NCBI RefSeq assembly: GCF_000143825.1
Contig: NZ_CM000961.1
Coordinates: forward strand, 1,385,448-1,449,447
Source: Corynebacterium genitalium ATCC 33030
GTDB taxonomy: Bacteria > Actinomycetota > Actinomycetes > Mycobacteriales > Mycobacteriaceae
Direction: 5' to 3'
Length of the DNA: 64,000 bases
Shown here: piece after piece, positions 39,684-48,467 of the stretch
Layout: every line of letters starts with the position of its first letter
How positions within the stretch are numbered: the stretch's first letter is position 1
The notes under the pieces: model-generated
Seen by the model: only the letters and a program-made list of their open reading frames with translations
Told to the model about the DNA's origin: nothing
Databases searched by the model: none
Position numbers and translations under genes: made by a program

Positions 39684-40441
39684 TGCCGCGGGCGAAGAAG
39701 AACAAGATCTCGGGTTCTCAGGCGTGGGCTGAGGCGTTCGCGGGAATCGATCACGCTTCACTGCTCGAGCGTCTCGGTGTTGACGTTGAGCCTGATCTGC
39801 TGAAACTGGCGCTGACTCACCGGTCTTTCGCGAATGAGCACGGGACCCTACCGAACAACGAGCGTCTCGAGTTCGTTGGTGACGCCGTGCTGGGCCTCAC
39901 GATTGCCAACGAGCTGTTCGACCGTTTCCCGTCCCGGCCGGAGTCTGACCTGTCGCCCATGCGCGCCCGCATCGTCTCGCGCTACGGGTTGGCGGATGTT
40001 GCTCGCAGCATCGACCTCGGCGCACACGTCCTTTTGGGGAAAGGCGAGGAAGCCACCGGTGGCCGCAAGAAGGACTCGATCTTGGCGGACACGACCGAGG
40101 CTGTGCTGGGTGCGATCTACCGGCAGCACGGCTTTGATGTGACCCGCGACGTGATTACCCGGCTCTTCGACGACAAGATCGAGAACGCGCATTGGATCCA
40201 GGACTGGAAGACGGAGCTGCAAGAACGCGTCGCAGAGCTCGGCGGCAACCCGCCCGTCTACACCGCCACGGCCAAGGGGCCGGAGCACGAGCAGATCTTC
40301 ACCGCCGAAGTCGCCATCGACGGGGTTCGCCGTGGCGTAGGCCGCGGCCAGAACAAGAAGACAGCGGAGCAGAACTCGGCCCGCGAGGCATTCTTCTTCC
40401 TCAAGGAGCACCCTGAAGCTGTCGCGCTGAGGCAGAAGTAA
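39683..40441 (+). CDS. rnc: Ribonuclease III
   Basis: Cleaves double-stranded RNA in rRNA and mRNA processing. The catalytic motif NNERLEFVGDAVLGL with the conserved Glu/Asp residues lies at about residues 57-71, with DTTEAVLGAIY supplying the second acidic pair. The C-terminal part from about residue 170 is the dsRNA-binding domain (NKKTAEQNSAREAFFFL). Starts at a GTG overlapping the DUF177 stop and abuts mutM directly. Confidence 0.95.
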   Translation: MPRAKKNKISGSQAWAEAFAGIDHASLLERLGVDVEPDLLKLALTHRSFANEHGTLPNNERLEFVGDAVLGLTIANELFDRFPSRPESDLSPMRARIVSRYGLADVARSIDLGAHVLLGKGEEATGGRKKDSILADTTEAVLGAIYRQHGFDVTRDVITRLFDDKIENAHWIQDWKTELQERVAELGGNPPVYTATAKGPEHEQIFTAEVAIDGVRRGVGRGQNKKTAEQNSAREAFFFLKEHPEAVALRQK

Positions 40442-41278
40442 ATGCCCGAACTCCCCGAAGTCGAGGTAGTCCGGCGGGGGTTGGACACGCACATCGTCGG
40501 CAGCACCTTCGACACCGTCGAGGTGCTTCACCCGCGCGCTGTGCGCGGCAACGATGTCGATCTCACGGAGATCCTGCCTGGCCTGAGTGTCACGGGCACA
40601 GGTAGGCGCGGCAAGTTCATGTGGCTCGAGCTTTCCGACGGCGCCGCGGTCATGGTCCACCTCCGCATGTCCGGCCAGATGATCGTCGGGGAACCAGGGC
40701 TCGTCGACAGCCCTCATCTGCGCATCCGCGCGCTCATGCACGGCGTGGGTTCCGCGCCATTCGAGCTCGACTTCATTGACCAGCGCACATTCGGGTCCTG
40801 GCAGTATACGCAGCTTATCGACGGCATCCCCGCCGCCATCCCGCATATCGCCCCGGACCCGTTCGAGACGGATTTTGACCCAGTGGCTACCGCCCGTGCG
40901 ATCCGGAAGAAGAACGTGGCCATTAAGACGGTTTTGCTGGACCAGTCGGTGGTCAGCGGCATCGGTTCTATTTATGCCGACGAGGCGATGTGGGCTGCAT
41001 GGATCAAACCCACCCGCAAGGGGCGCGCCCTACGGCAGCGCGACGCAGTCCGGTTGCTGGAGGAATCTCGCGCCGTGATGGCCCGCGCGCTCCAGGCAGG
41101 CGGAACGAGCTTCGATTCGCTCTACGTCAACGTCAACGGCGCCTCCGGTTACTTCTCCCGATCCTTGAATGCGTACGGGCAGGCGGACGAGCCGTGCGCC
41201 CGCTGCGGTACCCCCATCGCCCGGACCGTGGTCAATGGCCGATCCAGTTATTTTTGCCCGGTCTGCCAGGTGCTTTAG
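40442..41278 (+). CDS. mutM: Formamidopyrimidine-DNA glycosylase MutM
   Basis: Removes 8-oxoguanine and ring-opened purines from DNA. The N terminus PELPEVEVVRRGL carries the catalytic Pro and Glu, the helix-two-turn-helix region is present, and a C-terminal zinc finger reads CARCGTPIARTVVNGRSSYFCPVCQ. At 278 residues it has normal length. Its ATG follows the rnc stop without a gap. Confidence 0.95.
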   Translation: MPELPEVEVVRRGLDTHIVGSTFDTVEVLHPRAVRGNDVDLTEILPGLSVTGTGRRGKFMWLELSDGAAVMVHLRMSGQMIVGEPGLVDSPHLRIRALMHGVGSAPFELDFIDQRTFGSWQYTQLIDGIPAAIPHIAPDPFETDFDPVATARAIRKKNVAIKTVLLDQSVVSGIGSIYADEAMWAAWIKPTRKGRALRQRDAVRLLEESRAVMARALQAGGTSFDSLYVNVNGASGYFSRSLNAYGQADEPCARCGTPIARTVVNGRSSYFCPVCQVL

Positions 41279-41335
41279 GCACTGCTCCTAGTAACCATTA
41301 CGTCGATGGGGCGGGTTGCCGATAAACTCCCCGGC

Positions 41336-42883
41336 ATGGAAACCGCCTTAAACGTTGTTGACGGCACCATCAACGACATTCTCTGGACATACATCGTTCC
41401 ACTCTTCCTGGTGCTGGGTGGGCTGTACTTCGGCCTGCGCACGATCTTCGTGCAGATTCGGTCGTTGCCGGACATGTTCAAAGCCATTACCGAGTCCCCA
41501 AAGGGCAAGGACCGGGAAGGGCGCGACCTGGATGAGGAATACGGTGGGCTCTCCGCGTTCAAGTCCTTCACCATCTCTGCTGCCTCCCGTGTGGGCACCG
41601 GCAACGTCGCCGGTGTTGCCCTGGCTATCTCTGTCGGCGGTCCCGGCGCTGTGTTCTGGATGTGGATGCTCGCCCTTCTCGGAGGAGCGACGGCCTTCGT
41701 TGAGTCGACGCTTGCCCAGCTGTGGAAGACCAAGGACGAGGACGGCAACTACCACGGTGGCCCCGCTTACTACATGACCCGCGGTCTGGGCTGGGCCCCG
41801 CTGGCCACGATCTTTTCCGTCTTTCTCGCGTTGACCTACGGGTTCGTCTACAACGCCATCCAGACCAACTCGATCGTTGAGGCAGTCGGCGGTTCCCTGG
41901 GCACCGACTCACTGGTTATGAAGGGCGCGGTCGCAGCGATTATCGCGGCGCTGACTGCAGTGGTCATCTTCGGCGGTGTCACACGCATCGCTAACTGGAC
42001 CCAGGTCATCGTGCCGTTCATGGCCGGCGCATACATCATCATCGGTGTCACCGTCGTTGTGTTGAACATCGGCGAGGTCCCTGGCATGGTCAGCCTCATC
42101 GTGGGCCACGCCCTCGGCTTCCAGCAGGTTGCTGGTGCCACGGTCGGCTTAGCGCTCATGCAGGGCATGCGCCGCGGCCTGTTCTCCAACGAGGCAGGCA
42201 TGGGCTCCGCGCCGAACGCTGCCGCCACGGCAACCGTTTCCCACCCGGTCAAGCAGGGCCTGGTGCAAACGCTCGGCGTGTACTTTGACACCCTCATCGT
42301 CTGTTCCATCACGGCGTTCGTCGTGCTGCTCGGCCCGGCGGTGAGTTACGGAAAAGACGACATCCAGGGCGCCGCGTTGACCCAGTCCGCGCTGGCTGAT
42401 TCCGTCGGTGCATGGGGCGCCCACGCGATCACATTCATCTTGTTCTTCCTGGCGTTCTCCTCCGTGCTGGGCAACTACTACCTTGCACAGGCCAATGTGG
42501 AGTACCTGACGGAGAACAAGACCGTCATGCTCGTCTTCCGCCTTGTGGTGATTGGCTTCGTCATCTTCGGTGCATTCGGCTCCGTGCCGCTCGTGTGGGC
42601 GCTCGGCGACACCATGGCTGGTCTGCTGGCCGTCTTCAACATTGCGGCAATTGTTCCGCTTGGCGGAGTGGCCATCAAGCTGCTGAAGAACTTCAACGAG
42701 CAACGCCAGCAGGGCATGGATCCGGTCTTCCACCGCGACATGCTGCCTGAGGTGAAGAACGTCGAGTTCTGGGACGGCTCCGACCCAGTCACCCGCCGCA
42801 GCATCGAAGACCGTGTCACCGCACGCGATGCACGCCGCTCTGGCGAGAGCAACGACGAGGGCGGCCTGACAGAAGCACGCTAA
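41336..42883 (+). CDS. AGCS-family sodium/alanine-glycine symporter
   Basis: A 515-residue, roughly 11-helix transporter of the AGCS family. Diagnostic are SAFKSFTISAASRVGTGNVAGVA, GGPGAVFWMWMLALLG, GGPAYYM, and RRGLFSNEAGMGSAPNAAAT. Typical substrates are alanine and glycine with Na+. The ATG at 41336 was chosen: TAAACT (41323-41328) lies seven bases before it, implying a leaderless mRNA, and the upstream codons are not needed. Its TAA stop forms part of the acyP -10. Confidence 0.92.
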   Translation: METALNVVDGTINDILWTYIVPLFLVLGGLYFGLRTIFVQIRSLPDMFKAITESPKGKDREGRDLDEEYGGLSAFKSFTISAASRVGTGNVAGVALAISVGGPGAVFWMWMLALLGGATAFVESTLAQLWKTKDEDGNYHGGPAYYMTRGLGWAPLATIFSVFLALTYGFVYNAIQTNSIVEAVGGSLGTDSLVMKGAVAAIIAALTAVVIFGGVTRIANWTQVIVPFMAGAYIIIGVTVVVLNIGEVPGMVSLIVGHALGFQQVAGATVGLALMQGMRRGLFSNEAGMGSAPNAAATATVSHPVKQGLVQTLGVYFDTLIVCSITAFVVLLGPAVSYGKDDIQGAALTQSALADSVGAWGAHAITFILFFLAFSSVLGNYYLAQANVEYLTENKTVMLVFRLVVIGFVIFGAFGSVPLVWALGDTMAGLLAVFNIAAIVPLGGVAIKLLKNFNEQRQQGMDPVFHRDMLPEVKNVEFWDGSDPVTRRSIEDRVTARDARRSGESNDEGGLTEAR

Positions 42884-42893
42884 TCTGGTCTGC

Positions 42894-43178
42894 ATGGCAG
42901 ACACACGCATGACAGCCCACGTTCACGGACACGTCCAAGGCGTGGGCTTTCGCTATTGGGTGAAATCCCAGGCGAAGAAGCACAACATCACCGGTTACGC
43001 GAAGAACCTCGAAGATGGCCGCGTGGAGGTTGTGGCTGAGGGGGAAGAGGCGGACGTCGATAAGCTTCTGGCGCTGTTGCGCGAAGACCCGTCGACGGCT
43101 GACCGCCCGGGGAACGTGACTCACGTTGAGGCGCAGCACAGTGAGCCGAAGGGCGCGCAGGGTTTTGAGGAGCGGTAG
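42894..43178 (+). CDS. acyP: Acylphosphatase
   Basis: A 94-residue enzyme hydrolysing acyl phosphates. The phosphate loop VQGVGFRYWV with the catalytic Arg and the Asn in GYAKNLEDGRVEV are present. The -10 motif TAATCT overlaps the stop of the AGCS gene, and the ATG follows seven bases later, so it looks leaderless. acyP upstream of smc is the conserved actinobacterial order. Confidence 0.93.
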   Translation: MADTRMTAHVHGHVQGVGFRYWVKSQAKKHNITGYAKNLEDGRVEVVAEGEEADVDKLLALLREDPSTADRPGNVTHVEAQHSEPKGAQGFEER

Positions 43179-43215
43179 GTACTCCGTCAACTAACTGTCG
43201 ACTAGAATCACCCGA

Positions 43216-46200
43216 ATGCACCTCAGTTCGTTGACGCTTAAAGGATTCAAGTCCTTTGCGTCATCGACGACGATGAAATTCGAGCCGGGCATCTGCGCGG
43301 TCGTTGGCCCGAACGGTTCTGGCAAGTCGAACGTGGTCGATGCGCTGGCGTGGGTGATGGGGGAGCAGGGGGCCAAGAATCTCCGCGGCGGGAAGATGGA
43401 GGACGTCATCTTCGCTGGTGCTGGCGAGCGCAAGCAGCTCGGCCGCGCGGAGGTGACGCTGACGTTCGACAACTCGGACCGCAAGCTGCCAATCGAGTAC
43501 ACGCAGGTGGCCATCACCCGCCGCATGTTCCGCGATGGCGCGTCGGAGTATGAGATCAACGGCTCCAAGGCTCGCCTGATGGATATTCAGGAGCTGCTGT
43601 CGGACTCAGGCATTGGCCGCGAGATGCACATCATCGTCGGCCAGGGCAAGCTCAATGAGATTCTCGAGTCGCGCCCGGAGGACCGCCGCGCGTTCATCGA
43701 GGAAGCTGCCGGTGTGCTCAAGCACCGCCGCCGCAAGGAGAAAGCACAGCGCAAGCTGACGGGCATGCAGGCGAACCTGGACCGCCTCACCGACCTCACC
43801 GACGAGCTGGGCAAGCAGCTCAAGCCGTTGGCGCGCCAAGCTGAAGCCGCGCAGCGGGCGGCGACGGTCCAGGCGGATCTGCGCGACGCTCGCCTGAAAA
43901 TCGCAGGCCACAGGGTTGTCACTCTTCGCGCGTCGCTTATCGACGCCACTCGCGCAGCCGAACTCCACGCCCAGAAAGTCCAGGACGTCACCGCCGAGTT
44001 GGAAGACGCCGAAGGACACCAGCAGACAGTAGAAGAAAACCAGGCACGCGCGACGGCCGCTGCTGACGCTGCGCAACAGCTCTGGTTCGGCCTGTCGTCG
44101 CTGGCAGAGCGAACGTCGGCGACACTGCGCATTGCCTCCGAACGCGCCCGTCATGCTGACGAGATTGTGGACTACCGCGGCCAGGATCCGAAGAAGCTGA
44201 TTGCGCTCGCCGAGCGGGCGGAGGAAGACCACGCCGCGAAACAGGCCGCGCACGACAAGGCCCAGGCTGCATTGAACGCTGTGCTGTCCGAAGTCGCGGA
44301 ACTGAAGGAGAAAGCCGCCGCGGCCGAAGCTGAGCACAAAGCCCAAGTCAGGGCGATTGCTGACCGGCGTGAAGGCGTAGTCCGCCTGCTCGCCCAGGAG
44401 GAGAGCCAAGCGGGAGCGGTTGAGTCCGCCCAGCAAGAAGTGGAAAGGCTTGCGGCAGCGGCGGAGGAGACGCGCCAGCAGGCCCGCAATGCGGAGGAGC
44501 AGGCGGCACAAGCTGCTGAGAAGCTGGCGTCCGTCGACAGTGAGCGGGAACCTCTCGTCCAGGCGCACACCCGCGCCGGGGCGGAAGCCGATGCGGCGGA
44601 GAAGCGCCTCGACCAGCTCCGTGAGGAGCAAAAACAGCGTGAGAAGACTGTCTACTCTCTATCTGCACGCATCTCCACACTCGCTGAAACCGCCCCGGTC
44701 GCCGACGCGGCCGATGTCTTAGGCCAAGGTTTCGCCCCGTTGGCCGACTGGGTCAAGGCAGAAGCAGGGTTGGAGAAAGCTTTGGCAGCGGCGCTCGGCC
44801 CGCACGCTGAGGCTCTCGCCGGCGAGGTCGGCGAGGAGGTTGCAAGTGAGCTCGGTCAGGCGACGCGCACAGTGGTGGTGGACACCCAGGCCGGTGGCCG
44901 CTCCTGGCGTCTCGACGGTGCACCCCCAGCCGGCACGACCTGGCTGCTCGATCACGTGACACTGGCACCGGAGATCACCGGCCCTGTCACGCGCGTGCTT
45001 GTCGATGTCATTCTGGCCAAGAATGTCACCTCCGCCCGTGCTGCGGTGCAGGATGATCCGCGCCTGCGTGCCGTGACGGCGGGCGGCACCGTCGTCGGTG
45101 AGGGCTGGATCGCGGCCGGATCCGGTGGTGCGTCGTCGGTTGAGGTCGCCGCCCAGATAGAACAAGCGACAGCGGAACTGGAACGCGCTCAGGCTGCGCT
45201 CGATGAGCTCTCCGGCACCCTTGAGGGCGCGAAGATCGCTGCGGAGGAAGCCCGGGTCGCAGCCGCCTCAGCGAAAGCTGCGCTCAAGGAGCACGACGCG
45301 CACGCCGCCTCGTGGAAACGCGACCACCAACGCCTGACCAGTCAGGCGCAGCAGGCGCGGCAGCAGCATGAGCGCGCCGCCAAACAAGCCACCGAGGCAG
45401 AAATCCGGCTCGCTGACCGGGTGAAGCACCTTGCGGAGACCCGCGACCGGCTGTCCCGGGTCGAGCAGCCCGACACTGACGAAGAGGCAGATTCTACTGC
45501 CCGCGACGAGGCAGCTGCGCAACTAGCGGACGCCCGATCCCGCGAAATGGAAGCCACACTGGCCGCCCGTTCCGCCCAACAGGCGGTGGAGCAGGTTGCG
45601 GGCCGGGGCGCTGCGCTGCGTCGTCAAGCGGAAAGCGAACAGCAAGCCAAAGCACGTCACGAGGCAGCAATGGCGCGGAAGCGAGCCCAGGCACAGCTCG
45701 CCCGGACCGTCGCAGCGCACGCCGAAACGCTGCAGGAACGCATCGCCGACGCGCTCAGCCGCGCGACCGAACAGTGCGACGAGCTCACCTCCCAGGTCAA
45801 GCAGCTCACCGTCGCGCAGTCACAGGCGCGCGACAAAGTCAGCGCGTTGCGCCAGCAGTTGAGCCGGCTTGGTGACACCGCACATGCGGCTGACATCGCC
45901 CGTGAGCAGGCGCAGGTGCGCACTTCTGAGGCGGAGGAGAAGATCGTCGAGCAGCTCGGCATCGCCATCGACGATCTTCTCGAGGGGTACACGCCCGGCG
46001 AAGACTTCGACAAGGATGCCGAAACCAAGCGCCTCAAGCAGGCCGAGAAGGATCTCGCCGCGTTAGGCAAGGTCAACCCGCTGGCGCTGGAAGAGTACAA
46101 GGCGATGGAGGAGCGGTACAGCTTCCTGTCCACCCAGCTCGCTGATGTCGTCCAGGCGCGGAAAGATCTCACCGGGGTGATCGATGACGTCGATAAGCAA

Positions 46201-46677
46201 ATCCTGCAGCTGTTCACCGACGCGTGGCACGACGTGGAACGCGAATTCCCCCGCGTATTCCAGACGCTGTTTCCCGGCGGTGAAGCGCGGCTGCTGCTGA
46301 CTGACCCTTCGGACATGCTCGCCACCGGGATCGAGATCGAGGCGCGTCCCCCGGGCAAGAAGGTCAAACGGCTCTCGCTGCTCTCCGGCGGGGAGAAGTC
46401 ACTCACGGCGTTGGCGATGCTCGTGGCCATTTTCCGTGCCCGCCCGAGCCCGTTCTACGTGTTGGACGAGGTCGAAGCAGCGCTTGACGACGTCAACCTC
46501 CGTCGCCTCATCGCCCTCCTCGAAGAGCTCCGCGAGGACTCGCAGCTCATTGTGATCACCCACCAGAAGCCGACGATGGATGTCGCGAACGTGCTCTACG
46601 GCGTGACCATGCGTGGCGACGGTGTGACCCGCGTGATCTCCCAGCGCATGAGCCCCTCGCCGAACCCGCAGGAGTAG
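43216..46677 (+). CDS. smc: Chromosome condensation ATPase SMC
   Basis: Structural maintenance of chromosomes protein. The 1153 residues start with the head half containing Walker A GPNGSGKSNVVDAL, run through two very long coiled coils and a hinge at about residues 490-640, and end with the other head half: signature LSLLSGGEKSLTALA and Walker B FYVLDEVEAALDD. TAGAAT (43203-43208) lies seven bases before the ATG with no ribosome binding site. It acts with ScpAB in chromosome segregation. Confidence 0.97.
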   Translation: MHLSSLTLKGFKSFASSTTMKFEPGICAVVGPNGSGKSNVVDALAWVMGEQGAKNLRGGKMEDVIFAGAGERKQLGRAEVTLTFDNSDRKLPIEYTQVAITRRMFRDGASEYEINGSKARLMDIQELLSDSGIGREMHIIVGQGKLNEILESRPEDRRAFIEEAAGVLKHRRRKEKAQRKLTGMQANLDRLTDLTDELGKQLKPLARQAEAAQRAATVQADLRDARLKIAGHRVVTLRASLIDATRAAELHAQKVQDVTAELEDAEGHQQTVEENQARATAAADAAQQLWFGLSSLAERTSATLRIASERARHADEIVDYRGQDPKKLIALAERAEEDHAAKQAAHDKAQAALNAVLSEVAELKEKAAAAEAEHKAQVRAIADRREGVVRLLAQEESQAGAVESAQQEVERLAAAAEETRQQARNAEEQAAQAAEKLASVDSEREPLVQAHTRAGAEADAAEKRLDQLREEQKQREKTVYSLSARISTLAETAPVADAADVLGQGFAPLADWVKAEAGLEKALAAALGPHAEALAGEVGEEVASELGQATRTVVVDTQAGGRSWRLDGAPPAGTTWLLDHVTLAPEITGPVTRVLVDVILAKNVTSARAAVQDDPRLRAVTAGGTVVGEGWIAAGSGGASSVEVAAQIEQATAELERAQAALDELSGTLEGAKIAAEEARVAAASAKAALKEHDAHAASWKRDHQRLTSQAQQARQQHERAAKQATEAEIRLADRVKHLAETRDRLSRVEQPDTDEEADSTARDEAAAQLADARSREMEATLAARSAQQAVEQVAGRGAALRRQAESEQQAKARHEAAMARKRAQAQLARTVAAHAETLQERIADALSRATEQCDELTSQVKQLTVAQSQARDKVSALRQQLSRLGDTAHAADIAREQAQVRTSEAEEKIVEQLGIAIDDLLEGYTPGEDFDKDAETKRLKQAEKDLAALGKVNPLALEEYKAMEERYSFLSTQLADVVQARKDLTGVIDDVDKQILQLFTDAWHDVEREFPRVFQTLFPGGEARLLLTDPSDMLATGIEIEARPPGKKVKRLSLLSGGEKSLTALAMLVAIFRARPSPFYVLDEVEAALDDVNLRRLIALLEELREDSQLIVITHQKPTMDVANVLYGVTMRGDGVTRVISQRMSPSPNPQE

Positions 46678-46720
46678 GGTGCCGCCCCGCTCGCTGTGAT
46701 CTGGTGGCACTATGGGGGCC

Positions 46721-48391
46721 ATGATGAATTCAACCGTTCTGTGGATCATTGTCGCCGTCATCGTGGTGCTTCTCATCATCGTGGGCATCATCGTGGTGGT
46801 GGGCAACAACCGCAAGAAGTCCAAGACCGTCTCCTTTGACAAGGCGGAGCCGGAGGAGCCGAAGGAACTCACCCAGCAGGAGAAGTCCGGTAACTACCAG
46901 GCTAAAGGCGGTTTCAACTTCGCCCCGGCGGGTGCTGCGACCGCGGAGAAAGAGCCCGTGCGTGTCGACGAGCCCTTGAACACGCCGACACCCGCCGAGC
47001 CTGAGCCGGCAGCTGCTGCGGCCAGCGCTGAGCCTGATGCTGTGGTGGATGTTGACGGTGATCCGGTCGTCGACGACGACATCGTCGAGGTCGACGAGCC
47101 TGTCGAGGTCGAGGAGCCGGTTGAGGAAGAGCCGGTTGAGGACGAACTGCTTGATGACGCACCGGCCGAGGCTGTTGATCCGGACGGTTTGAGCGTGGGT
47201 AAGCCACTCGGGGCGATGTCCGCCAATCCGGAAGCTGGTGCGGCTGATGATGCAGCTGAGGATGCCGTGTCTGCCCAGGTGCACGACGACGCAGCCGATG
47301 TTGCCGAGCCGGCTGCCCCAGTCAACCAGACCCCGGAGGAGGAAGCAGAAGAAGCGGCTGAAATCGCCCGCACCACTGCGGATGTGGCTGAGGAAGCCCG
47401 TGCGCAGACCCCGGTGCCCGAAGGCGAACCTGCCCCTCAGCAGCAGCCACTGGATGACATTGCCCCGGCTGCTGGCCGCATCGGCCGTTTGCGCGGTCGC
47501 CTGTCCCGCTCCCAGAACGCCATCGGTCAGGGCCTGCTGGGCATTCTCACCGCCGGTGATTTGGACGAGGACGCGTGGGAAGAGATCGAAGACACCCTCA
47601 TCATGGCAGACCTCGGTGCAGAGCTGACCATGAAGGTGACGGAGAATCTGCGCGCGAAGATCGCTGAGCGCGGTGTGGCCTCTGAGGAAGAAGCTCGCGC
47701 CATGCTGCGGGAGACCCTCATCGAGGCAGGCCGTCCCGAGCTGGACCGCTCCATCAAAGCGATGCCGAATGAGGGCAAGCCCGCCGTCATTCTGGTCGTG
47801 GGTGTGAACGGCACCGGCAAGACCACTACGACGGGCAAGCTTGCCCGCGTGCTCATCTCCATGGGCCACCGCGTTGTGCTGGGCGCGGCTGATACCTTCC
47901 GTGCTGCAGCCGCCGACCAGCTTGAGACTTGGGGTCGCCGTGTCGGTGCGTCCACGGTCCGTGGTGCTGAGGGTGCTGACCCCGCCGCAGTTGCTTTCGA
48001 CGCGGTGAAGACCGGCGTCGAGGAGCAGGCTGACGTGGTCATCGTCGACACCGCTGGGCGCCTGCACACCTCGACCGGCCTGATGGATCAGTTGGGCAAG
48101 GTCAAGCGCGTCGTCGAGAAGAAGTCTCAGGTCGATGAAGTTCTGCTCGTCCTCGACGCGACAGTGGGGCAGAACGGCCTGACTCAAGCCCGCGTGTTCA
48201 AGGACGTTGTGGAGATCACCGGTGTGGTACTGACCAAACTCGACGGCACAGCCAAGGGCGGCATCGTCTTCCAGGTGCAGGAAGAGCTTGGCGTGCCGGT
48301 CAAGCTCGTCGGCCTCGGCGAGGGCGCGGACGATCTCGCACCGTTCGAGGTGGAGGGCTTTGTCGACGCGCTGCTGGGCACGTCGAAATAG
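46721..48391 (+). CDS. ftsY: SRP receptor FtsY
   Basis: Receptor of the signal recognition particle. The N-terminal membrane helix (residues 4-30) is followed by an unusually long Ala/Glu/Pro/Val-rich acidic linker (about 40-240, with EVDEPVEVEEPVEEEP-type repeats), then the NG GTPase: GVNGTGKTTTTGKLA, DTAGRLHTS and LTKLDGTAKGG. A CACTAT motif lies seven bases before ATG 46721; a second ATG at 46724 is possible. It pairs with Ffh directly downstream and ends in a strong terminator. Confidence 0.95.
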   Translation: MMNSTVLWIIVAVIVVLLIIVGIIVVVGNNRKKSKTVSFDKAEPEEPKELTQQEKSGNYQAKGGFNFAPAGAATAEKEPVRVDEPLNTPTPAEPEPAAAAASAEPDAVVDVDGDPVVDDDIVEVDEPVEVEEPVEEEPVEDELLDDAPAEAVDPDGLSVGKPLGAMSANPEAGAADDAAEDAVSAQVHDDAADVAEPAAPVNQTPEEEAEEAAEIARTTADVAEEARAQTPVPEGEPAPQQQPLDDIAPAAGRIGRLRGRLSRSQNAIGQGLLGILTAGDLDEDAWEEIEDTLIMADLGAELTMKVTENLRAKIAERGVASEEEARAMLRETLIEAGRPELDRSIKAMPNEGKPAVILVVGVNGTGKTTTTGKLARVLISMGHRVVLGAADTFRAAAADQLETWGRRVGASTVRGAEGADPAAVAFDAVKTGVEEQADVVIVDTAGRLHTSTGLMDQLGKVKRVVEKKSQVDEVLLVLDATVGQNGLTQARVFKDVVEITGVVLTKLDGTAKGGIVFQVQEELGVPVKLVGLGEGADDLAPFEVEGFVDALLGTSK

Positions 48392-48404
48392 CAATGTGAT
48401 TTAG

Positions 48405-48442
48405 GTGGTGGGTAGCAGCTAGGCTGTACCCACCACTTTTTT
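48405..48442 (+). terminator. Intrinsic terminator after ftsY
   Basis: GTGGTGGGTA and TACCCACCAC form a perfect 10-base stem (48405-48414, 48427-48436) followed by six T. This is a textbook intrinsic terminator, so ffh needs its own promoter. Confidence 0.92.
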
Positions 48443-48467
48443 CATTTGCTACGAGGGAGCTTTTTTC